From: Dioscorea cayenensis subsp. rotundata
Lineage: Eukaryota; Streptophyta; Magnoliopsida; Dioscoreales; Dioscoreaceae
Assembly (NCBI RefSeq): GCF_009730915.1
Contig: NC_052477.1
Location: 4,986,611 to 5,050,610, forward strand
Length of the DNA stretch: 64,000 bases
Direction of reading: 5' to 3'
Shown: positions 22,758 through 32,170 of the stretch, in pieces
Position numbering within the stretch: the stretch's first letter is position 1
Layout of the letters: each line of letters begins with the position of its first letter
Position numbers and translations under genes: made by a program
The notes under the pieces: model-generated
Seen by the model: only the letters and a program-made list of their open reading frames with translations
What the model was told of the DNA's origin: nothing
The model's database searches: none

Positions 22758-24370
22758 ATTATATCCCTAAATGCCATAGCTTGAATTCCATCTCTAATTG
22801 ATTATAAGACTTTGAGGGTGAGTGGGTCAGTGAATGGGCACAAGGTGCACATATTGGGGAATTTAGGCAGTGCACACAACTTTATAGACACCTATATTAT
22901 ACAAAAATTGGGTTATAAGATTAGCAAGGGCCCAGCATTGATTGTTGTTGTGGCTGATAGCAACGAGATAAAGTGTAAACAGATGTGTGCTTTGAGCTAT
23001 TGTGGAGGATGCAGGGTCAAGAATTCCAAACAAATTTCCTAGTGATTCTTTTAGAAAATTATCAGATGGTGTAGGCCATTTAGTGGTTGGTGTAATTAGG
23101 GTCAATTGTCTGGGACTTTTAGCAATTGAGAATGGAGTTGTAAGTCAACAACAAGAAAATTATTATATCCCTAAATGCCATAGCTTGAATTCCATCTCTA
23201 ATTGATTATAAGACTTTGAGGGTGAGTGGGTCAGTGAATGGGCACAAGGTGCACATATTGGGGAATTTAGGCAGTGCACACAACTTTATAGACACCTATA
23301 TTATACAAAAATTGGGTTATAAGATTAGCAAGGGCCCAGCATTTATTGTTGTTGTGGCTGATAGCAACGAGATAAAGTGTAAACAGATGTGTGCTGGGCT
23401 ATTGTGGAGGATGCAGGGTCAAGAATTCCAAACAAATTTCCTAGTGATTCTTTTAGAAAATTATCAGATGGTGTAGGCCATTTAGTGGTTGGTGTAATTA
23501 GGGTCAATTGTCTGGGACTTTTAGCAATTGAGAATGGAGTTGTAAGTCAACAACAAGAAAATTATTATATCCCTAAATGCCATAGCTTGAATTCCATCTC
23601 TAATTGATTATAAGACTTTGAGGGTGAGTGGGTCAGTGAATGGGCACAAGGTGCACATATTGGGGAATTTAGGCAGTGCACACAACTTTATAAACACCTA
23701 TATTATACAAAAATTGGGTTATAAGATTAGCAAGGGCCCAGCATTGATTGTTGTTGTGGCTGATAGCAACGAGATAAAGTGTAAACAGATGTGTGCTGGG
23801 CTATTGTGGAGGATGCAGGGTCAAGAATTCCAAACAAATTTCCTAGTGATTCTTTTAGAAAATTATCAGATGGTGTAGGCCATTTAGTGGTTGGTGTAAT
23901 TAGGGTCAATTGTCTGGGACTTTTAGCAATTGAGAATGGAGTTGTAAGTCAACAACAAGAAAATTATTATATCCCTAAATGCCATAGCTTGAATTCCATC
24001 TCTAATTGATTATAAGACTTTGAGGGTGAGTGGGTCGGGTGAATGGGCACAAAGGTGCACATATTGGGGAATTTAGGCAGTGCACACAACTTTATAAACA
24101 CCTATATTATACAAAAATTGGGTTATAAGATTAGCAAGGGCCCAGCATTGATTGTTGTTGTGGTCGATAGCAACGAGATAAAGTGTAAACAGATGTGTCT
24201 GGGCTATTGTGGAGGATGCGAGGTCAAGAATTCCAAAACAAATTTCCTAGTGATTCTTTTAGAAAATTATCAGATGGTGTAGGCCATTTAGTGGTTGGTG
24301 TAATTAGGGTCAATTGTCTGGGACTTTTAGCAATTGAGAATGGAGTTGTAAGTCAACAACAAGAAAATTA
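22758..24370 (+). repeat. Four tandem copies of a 402-bp gypsy protease segment
   Basis: Units start at 22758, 23162, 23564 and 23966 (spacings 404, 402, 402) and the array ends at 24370. Copies are nearly identical; unit 1 has two extra bases near 22990 and unit 4 has a few small changes. Each unit encodes the aspartic-protease region (MRVSGSVNGHKVHILGNLGS, HNFI, KLGYKISKGPALIVVVADSN), but the usual catalytic DTGS/DSGS reads NLGS. A stop near the end of each unit prevents one long reading frame. Confidence 0.95.
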
Positions 24371-24546
24371 TCTTGAGGGGGTCTCCAACTCCCACGTTGC
24401 AGGTTATGCATGGCAAAACCTTGGTGATAGAGTTGCAGCTGCCTGCACAGTTGTGCTTTATTCAGTCATGTTCATTGCAATCAACAAAAGAATCCAATAT
24501 ACAAGAAGCTAAATCAACATAGGATCACTGGAGTATTGATTAAAGG

Positions 24547-24820
24547 TTGCAATTAGAAAAACTACTTCTCAAGTATGAAGATATATTTGTAGAGAATCAA
24601 GATCTACCTCCTAATAGAACTTTTGATCATAAAATAATTTTGAAAGAGGGCATAGACCCAGTTAATGTGAGGCCATATAGATTTCCAACTTACCAAAAAG
24701 ATATCATGGAGGGGTTCATAGCAGAAATGCTTAAGAAATGAGTGATTAGACATAGCAATAGTCCCTTTTCTTCACCTATTGTGCTAGTGAAGAATAAAAA
24801 CAATAGTTGGAGGCTTTGTG
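24547..24820 (+). pseudogene. gypsy reverse transcriptase, N-terminal fragment
   Basis: LLLKYEDIFVENQDLPPNRT, HKIILKEGIDPVNVRPYRFP, then after an in-frame TGA the stretch HSNSPFSSPIVLVKNKNNSW. This is the start of a Ty3/gypsy RT. It is cut off just after SWRLCD, before any catalytic Asp pair. Confidence 0.85.
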
Positions 24821-24821
24821 A

Positions 24822-25695
24822 TCAAGTTCTAAGATGCAAACATTTTTTTTTATTCCTGAGACACCTACTCAAATTACAAGTATTTAAAGAGTAGCAAGGT
24901 TCTGGCATGTGGCTCAAACTTGTTATATTAAGATTGATTATGGTCTTATCAGTGCATTAGTGGAGAGATGGTGGTTAAAACACACATATTTCACTTGACT
25001 TGTAGTGAAGTAACAATTATACTCGAGGATATGGCATTGTTATTAGTCTTATCCATTAATGGCAATGAAGTCATCGGGCAAACATCTGGCTTAGGAATTG
25101 GTGTATGTGAAGAGTTGCTAAGTGTTGCCGTGTCTCCTAAGCAAATGAAAGGCTAAACAATAACCCTTACTTGGCTCCAAGAAACATTTGGTGTGTTTCC
25201 ATTTGATGCAAGCCAACAATAAATTGAGTATTGTACTCGTGCTTATAAACTAAGGCGCATTGATTTTGCCTTAATATCGGATATGTCACAAAATAGGGTT
25301 CATTTGAAGTGGTTACAACTTTTGCGGGATTTAACAGAAGCCGGAAGATACAATTGGGGATTGGCATGCTTAGCAACCTTATACAGGTCCTCTATCATGA
25401 ATGCATCAATGATATGATGAATATTAGTGGATCTATAATGCTACGTTTGTCATGGGCATTGTATAGAATTTCTAACATATCTCCAATAACTCAATCCAAC
25501 ATGTTATTTTCTCTGGCCCATATGTAAGAACAATTTTTAGTGATTATTCATTTTTTCAGTAAAGGACCTAAATTGTGTTCTAATTCATTCTTCTTGTTAG
25601 GTGGACACATATTCAAGTGCACTACGAGAGATGCAATAATAGCCATAATGTTAGGATGTATACATAGCTAATTAATCGAATGGAAATACAACAAG
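24822..25695 (+). pseudogene. Plant mobile domain gene, broken (MULE-2)
   Basis: Same family as the PMD gene of MULE-1: VLRCKH, DYGLISALVERW, a frame change near 24968, then THIFHLTCSEVTIILEDMAL, GQTSGLGIGVCEELL, a stop after KQMKG, ITLTWLQETFGVFPFDA, MSQNRVHLKWLQLLRD and YNWGLACLATLYRSS. An intron (about 25525-25600, GTAAGA donor, TTAG acceptor) sits at the same place as in MULE-1, followed by WTHIQVHYERCNNSHNVRMY. Several stops and frame changes make it non-functional. Confidence 0.85.
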
Positions 25696-25725
25696 TAAAT
25701 TATATATATATATATATATATATAT

Positions 25726-25926
25726 TGTAAACAAGCAAAATTATGGAGAAAAGTAAACTGTATTCTTCTCTATATTAATTACATCTTTAGATATATATAA
25801 GTCCTAAGAGGAAAGTCTAGTAATTTGGAAATAGCTATAAGTTAGCATAAGAATTAGGCACAGATTTGTCAATCCTAAACTATGTAAATACCAGAATAGA
25901 AAGAAAACTAAGATTGATAGCTAACA
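25726..25926 (-). repeat. 3' LTR of the copia fragment
   Basis: Begins TG and ends CA on both strands (TGTAAACAAGC...ATAGCTAACA). It sits next to a polypurine tract and follows a (TA)n run at 25700-25725, which may mark the insertion site. The partner LTR is absent. Confidence 0.75.
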
Positions 25927-27260
25927 TTCCTCCTCAAGCCGGAGTATAGATGTCTATCATGCACAGCTTGTTACTCAATCTAAGGAACTTTTCCTTCTTA
26001 AGTGCTTTAGTAAATTTATATCAGCAATTTGATCTCTTGAATGTGTAAAAGGTGTGCAAATCTTCTTACCAATAACTGCATTTCTCACAAAATGACAATC
26101 GATTTCAATGTGCTTTATCCGTTTATGAAAAACATGATTGCTTGCAATATGAATGGCAGCTTGATTATCACAATGCATAGAAAATAGGATATGAATAGGT
26201 GATATTGAAATCTTTAAGGAGAGCTTTCAACCAAATCAGCTCACATGTGGTATAAGCCATGGTGAAGTACAATAACCTGATGTAGATTTTTCTGTCATCC
26301 TTATGGCTAGCATAGTTAGCATCATAATAACCTACTAAATTCACATGCTTGATCTTTCTGTACCATAATCCTTTTCCTGGAGATTTCTTTATATATTTCA
26401 AAATGTTGCAAGCAGCCTCAAAATGACCCTTCTTAGGTTTATCCATAAATTGACTAATCAAGCCACGACATGCATAATGTCCAGTCTAGTAACAATTAAG
26501 TAGATAAGTTTCCAAACAAATCTTCTGCATTGTCCATAGTTTGCAAAGTCATCATCCTCCTTCCACAAGTCTAGATTAGGTTCCATTGGAATATCTAATG
26601 GTTTTGTACCTACTAAACCTACTTCTTATAATAGATCAATTGGATACTTCCTTTGAGACAATACTACACCTTTTTTACCATGGGCAACTTCAATACCAAG
26701 AAAGTATCTTAACTGACCAAGATCTTTGGTGACAAATTGTTGATGCAAGTGCTTCTTGACTGCTTCAATGCATATACATCACTACGTGACAAGATTATAT
26801 TATCAACATAAACAATAAGTACCACAATCCCTGATGAACTATGTGCCACCAACACCCAATGATCAGGTTGACTTCACTTCAATCTTATTGTAAAAACAAC
26901 TTGACTGAATTTATCAAACCAAGCTCTAGGACTCTGCTTTAATCCATAAATATCTTTATTGAGCTTATACACTAAATGAGTCTCACTCTGAGCAACAAAG
27001 CTAGGTGGTTGCTCCATATAAACTTCCTCATTTAAGTCTCTATAAAGAAACACATTCTTGATATCTAGTTGATTTGGTGTCCAATCATGATTGATTGCAA
27101 TAGAGATGAGCACATGAATAGAATTCCGTTGAGCAACAAGAGAAAAGATTTCAAAGAAATCGATGCATGGTGTCTGTGTGTATCCTTTGGCAACTAGTCG
27201 AGCTTTATATTAGTCAATAGAGCCATTAGGGTTGTATTTGATAGTAAAGACCCAACGACA
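25726..27260 (-). mobile_element. Ty1/copia fragment: 3' LTR plus RT/RNase H
   Basis: On the minus strand it keeps part of RT (from CRWVFTIKY near 27255; QLDIKNVFLYRDLNEEVYME and DIYGLKQSPRAWFDKF near 27050-26890), RNase H (about 26460-25975, with [19 protein letters not shown]) and one LTR at 25726-25926. Everything upstream of RT is missing, and its truncated end joins MULE-2 transposase sequence directly. The frame is broken in many places. A polypurine stretch (GGCTTGAGGAGGAA) precedes the LTR. Confidence 0.87.
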
Positions 27261-28793
27261 GTAAAGCTATTATAGGAAGATTTTTTATCCCCTTTAATAT
27301 TGAATTAACACATTCAACAAAGTTGGTGGTCATTTTCCCAGACCTTCAACTTTCATTATCAAAGGATTGAGCCAACTTTTCCTGCGATATATTGTCTAGT
27401 CACCTCATCATTTTTACATTTCATTCCTGCACTAAGCCATACCATTAGTTAAAGTCATGAGTAGTTCTTGAATAGCCTACGTTAATCACCATAAGGAAAG
27501 TAAGACTAGACAAAAAAATTTTAAAATATATGATTAAAACTAGCAAAATATAAGTTTTATAATTTACTAGAACTAACAACTATTTGTTGCATTTCTTTAT
27601 TTTTAAAATAGTTCATGAAGTTTACTGATTTATGCCTAATGCAACAAACATGGTAAGCATGAGGAGGATTTATTAGCCAACTTCTCTTTGACCAAAGAAA
27701 GTATATGCCTACAAATCATATTGGAATCAAGCTTGGAATGACCTTGGGAGATCAATGCCAATACGGACATATAAGGACCATTATGCTTTGCAATATTCCA
27801 AATTTGCTTCTTGTTAAATGATGCACGAACCCTCCAACTGCATCCATTGATTTATAACTTGGAACTTCCTGAATATCGAGTCAGATCAGACTCGATCACT
27901 TTGTATTCTATTGACTTTTGCAAATCGTAATGCTTAATTACTGTGATGACATCATCTTTAGTTCAAAATTTCATGTCTAAATGCAATTCTCTAAATGTTA
28001 TTGCCTTTCTTAATATATGATGCTCTAGGAATTCTGGTGAGGATATTGCTTCCAAATCTAGTGCCCTTATATGTGTTGGGGGCTCAAATGGCAGATCATA
28101 AATTCTGCGCTGTCTTGGGATCTCTTCCAAATTGCAATATTCTAAATGAAGATCTTCAGAGCTTGTTTCATTGTTCTTTGTGTAGTTATCACTATTATGC
28201 TCATCCTCACTAGAGCTCCATACTCACCAACTTCATTTCCATGAATATCATCAAAAAATGTTATTTTGACATCTTGATGTCTATAACTTGATTGTGTATG
28301 TGGTTGCATTTATATTGAGCAGTATGTCGATGCATTTGATGGTTGTGGGGTGGTAATTCCAACATTGTATGGTAGATCATCCCATGCCCTCCATTATGTT
28401 GAGGTCCTTTTAGCTTCATTAACTGACCATAGTTTACTCTCTTCTCATAGTATGTTGAACGATGTTATCTCTATTGATTTGTTGTTGAGAGAAACTACTG
28501 GCAGAAGAATCAACACCAAGCTCCATGTAGAGTTTAACAATTTGAATATTAAGAAATTTTTGGTGGTGGTAGAACATCATTTGAACATCACATTCATTGC
28601 ACAATTTAAATGATTAATAACAAATCTTACTGTAACCGGAATAAATAGGAAACCTGCATTTGATACGTATATCTCTTTCACTGTCTGTCGTTTCTAAGTT
28701 TTCTTCAATGATTCTCTTTAAAAATTCTAAAGAGATATCATTTTCTACATAGAAACAAGATTGATTAATCTTCACTTGTAGTAATAAAACCAT
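27261..28793 (-). pseudogene. mudrA-like transposase, internally deleted (MULE-2)
   Basis: From ATG at 28793 leftwards: CFYVENDISLEFLKRIIEEN, YSGYSKICY followed by a stop, LHLEYCNLEEIP, LDLEAISSPEFLEHHI, TKDDVITVIKHYDLQKSIEY and CSWRVRASFNKKQIWNIAKH, up to about 27650. It aligns along its length with the MULE-1 transposase. The DDE region is missing. About 27410-27265 then gives TTNFVECVNSILKGIKNLP, typical of the part after the catalytic domain in mudrA proteins. Several stops are present. Confidence 0.85.
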
Positions 28794-28949
28794 TGTAGTA
28801 AATTAGAATAAGTGATCTTTCTGCCATTTTTGAAGAAAAGTAATGTATTGTAGAGAGAGTAATTTAAACAGAGTAAATAGGGTAAAAATCAAAATATAAT
28901 GACATGTAGGGGAGGACTTCAAGCATTTCCATGAGAAAGCTTTTTTGCA

Positions 28950-29300
28950 TGTTGAAATTTTAACCATTGTAATTTTGACCATTATCATTTTTCTTGTTAA
29001 ACTTTTGATGGTTTCAGATTTGACCGTCATAATTCTTGACAGTTGCAATCTTTACTATGATAATTTCTGACAATTGCATATTTGATTGTTATAATTTTTT
29101 ACCATTACAGGTTAGGTTTGACCATCATAATTTCTGACAATTGCAAATTTGGCCGTTGTGACTTTCAATGTTGTAGATTTGACCGTCATTATTTTTAATG
29201 GTTGCAAGTTTGACTATCATGATTTCTGACAATTACAGATTTGACCGTCATGATTTCTGATTATTGTAAATTTAGTGCCTATAATTTTTATCATTTTACG
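28950..29300 (-). repeat. Subterminal tandem array of MULE-2, about 8-10 units of 33-37 bp
   Basis: On the minus strand the unit reads close to GGTCAAATCTGTAATTGTC followed by AGAAATCATGA. It lies just upstream of the MULE-2 transposase start and resembles the 40-bp unit of MULE-1 (shared GGTCAAA, CTG.A and GTCAG.AAT..). Copies are more diverged than in MULE-1. Confidence 0.75.
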
Positions 29301-29640
29301 TTAGCTCGTTATAATTTTTAAAATTTTTTTAAAAAAATTTTGTTTAGTTTTAATAAGTAGTGATATTAAAATAGAATTGTGAGAAAGAGTTTTAATTAAA
29401 AAATTTTCAGGGGCTTAAGTGTAAAAGTTTCATATATAAAAAAAATGAGTTTTACTGTTTGTTACTGCTACACCGTCTGTTCGATACTGAGATTGTTTAC
29501 CATTGTTAGTAGTGTACACGAATATGGCCACTGTAAATTTAGGGACATGTGCTCGTGTGTATATATATATATATATATAATGCGTTTTTTTTTTAATTCA
29601 AAATTTTAACTCTTAAGTAATTTTTGGTAAATTGTGGAAG
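29301..29640. other. AT-rich spacer with (TA)n run
   Basis: Includes a (TA)n microsatellite at about 29557-29580. No gene or clear MULE-2 terminus seen. Confidence 0.4.
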
Positions 29641-29729
29641 CAGCTCCAAATATGGAGTGACAGGGAAGGGTTTTACCAACGAAAGGGAGGTATCCTTCTG
29701 TGACTTCTGTCGTTCTTGGTGCGTTTGTT

Positions 29730-32170
29730 GTCAGTCTCCAATGGCTGGTTTGGTTTTCTAATTTCAATGGAGGAGATCAATGACTACCTTCACAACCAAG
29801 CTTTTTCTTTTGTGAAATGGTGCCTTCTTTTAGTGGATTTCTTTTCCCTTTTTGTTTTTGTTTTCACTTTGATTTGTGATTTCTGGAATGATTCAGTGCT
29901 TGGTCGTTTGATTTGGAGGATGCTGAGAATGGATTAATGGTGTGTTCTATGGTGTTTATGTTTGAATTTTTGAGTTTTATTGCTTTAGAGAATGGCTTGG
30001 AATTAGAAAAATTCATTGTGCTTTTTTGGGTGTTGGAGGTGGTGGATTAGATTCCTTCCACATTGATTTGATTCTGTTTTGCATTTCTCATTGATCTAGG
30101 TGGTCAAAGCTTATTGAGAATTCTGCTTTTCTTTGTGTGGAGACTTTTGTGATCCTAATCAGGGTAGCTGTTTAATCCTTGCTTGTTTTGCTGATGATTG
30201 TTGCTGATAAAATGTAATTGTTCAGATGCACATTTGAGCAAAAAATGGTGAATTGCTCTATTGTCTTTATGTAAGAAAAATCGCATCTTTTCACTCCATC
30301 TTATTGCTTTGGGGGAATAATATGCATAAGAAACGTACCAGTGAAGTGGATCAAGTCAAGTGATAAGTAAAACTACACGATAACAAGTTATACCGGCATC
30401 TCTTGTAGCATCATCATTCATACCTATGTAAATATAATATTATGTTTGTGGTTAGATGATACCTATATTCTGTGGAGTCAACTGCACTTAGGAATTGTTC
30501 ACATTCTAAGAAATTTTTGAGCATATACTTGCAGTTGAATTTGTAGCCAGCTAGTTGGTGATCTTGCTGGTGGAGTCACAAGTTGTACCTCATAACTGCT
30601 TTGAAAGGATGATATATCATATAGGAGAATATAACAGGTAATGTGCATAAGTATATATTCCTCAAATTTCTAATTTGTACTTGTGTTTTCCTAGACTTGG
30701 AGCTCTCTATTCCACTTTCTTGTATGAAGGCTTTTGCTAAATCTGGTGGCAATTACTCACTTCCGAACTGTAGGATAGTGCATCGGATAACTAATGAGTC
30801 TTTGGTTGGGAATTGGTTGTTAAGCATTCTACTAGATTTATGGAGATAATTTGATTTTCATAAAATATCCAACATAATCATGTTGATCAAAAACTCACTT
30901 GTATTTAGCTTTTTTACATCCTATAACATTGAATAATTGCTATTGCTTTTGAGGTTATCCCTAACCATAATTCTGTCATTGTTTCCTGATGCAGTCAGAT
31001 TGTATTGATCCTTTTCTATTCAACTTTTGTTTACTCATAATTGTATCATGCAAAATTAGTTTCCTTATTAAAGCTGATTTTTAAATTTTTTTTTTCATAA
31101 TTTTCACTAAATGCCGGCTGGAGATGTTGCCAATGGTAATTAGTTGCAACTATTATAAACAATAAAAAAAAATTATGCAACTGCGCCTAATAAACAAGAA
31201 TTCTTATCAAAATATACAGGCCTTCTTTCAAATTCTGAACAATAGAAACTGCAGTGATGAAGACAGATAAATATATGTCTACATATTTGTATGTATATTC
31301 TATAGCTTATTTCTGGAAAATTTTTCCAGATTTCTTGGTTGTCCATCAGCTTCTTTGCGATTGTTTTAAGAACCTTATTTGTATAGCTTGCATTAATAGC
31401 TTCAGCCTGCATCATATCAATTTCCATGCCTTCTCTTGGATGACTTTATGAAATAGCTTACCTTCAATGTTTCATTAACAGCTCTAAAGCCACATGTGTG
31501 AGTGAGCATAGACTTATATCATCTCTGCTGAGTCCAATGCTACCAGAAAAGACAGGGAAGCATTCCAAGTCAGATGTGGTTTCAGCTACATCCTTGATCG
31601 CTTTGTCCATCTCGAATTTCTTTGACAACTCTATATATTTCTCATGTGATTTCATCAGCCAAATTACCATCTCTACAACAAATCTCCTTATCCTTGGAAC
31701 CTGTACATGTGGGATGTTGTATTTTTCCAATATCTGTGCCAGCTTCTTTACGAAGTTGTTTGGACTAATACAAGCTTTTTTTAGTTCCTTATCAGATTCT
31801 TCAAAATTCATAAATCTGAAGATCTGTATTGTGAGCCCAATTGATAACTCAAGTAGTTTGCCCTCCTCCACCATGATGGAATGCAGCAACTGCAGAAAAA
31901 AAGACAAGTCATACTTATTTTCTATATTTCCCTTATAAAAAGGAAATCTGTTCATTTTTAGTCTTTGCAATCAAAGTGTTAAAGATGCTGGACGACACAA
32001 ATTTCAAAATTATACCTCCTATCAGATAAGAGCACATGCTTCAACTCTCATTTGATAACGAGCAAACTTGTGGCTGATTTTATTTGTTTTAGAAAGTTTA
32101 GAGATTCTTTGTTTCTTGTACCTGGCATTGACTGAAGCTAACTATCTTAGCTGTTTTTAAATTGGTCTTT
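29730..32170. repeat. Segment A: 3' half and downstream flank of the ARM-repeat gene, duplicated at 38730-55570
   Basis: Shared phrases in the same order as segment B include CAGTCTCCAATGGCTGG, GATTCAGTGCTTGGTC, ATATATTCCT(C/G)AAATTTCTAA, CTTGGTTGTC and the whole last exon of the ARM gene. Similarity fades after about 32170, inside intron 1 of the gene, so the first exon was not included or has been lost. Confidence 0.82.

Larger units (their letters stand above)
22060..24820 (+). mobile_element. Ty3/gypsy retrotransposon fragment (gag, protease, start of RT)
   Basis: Order and direction are gag, CCHC-like knuckle, aspartic protease (amplified four times), then the first part of reverse transcriptase. 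It stops abruptly at about 24820, where PMD sequence of MULE-2 begins. No LTRs are recognised, and most of RT, RNase H and integrase are gone. Confidence 0.85.
24822..29300 (-). mobile_element. MULE-2, decayed relative of MULE-1, split by a copia fragment
   Basis: Read on the minus strand, it repeats the MULE-1 plan: a tandem array (28950-29300), a mudrA-like transposase (28793 to 27261), then a PMD gene on the opposite strand (24822-25695). A copia fragment (25726-27260) separates the two genes. The left end is truncated against gypsy sequence at about 24820. On the right I cannot find the terminal sequence of MULE-1, so the true ends are unknown. Confidence 0.78.

Noticed and set aside
22812..24282. 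Four separate small protease genes
   Set aside because: They are tandem copies of one broken retrotransposon segment lacking the catalytic Asp, with stops in each unit.
31498..31938. 146-codon plus-strand frame
   Set aside because: Antisense shadow of the last exon of the ARM-repeat gene.
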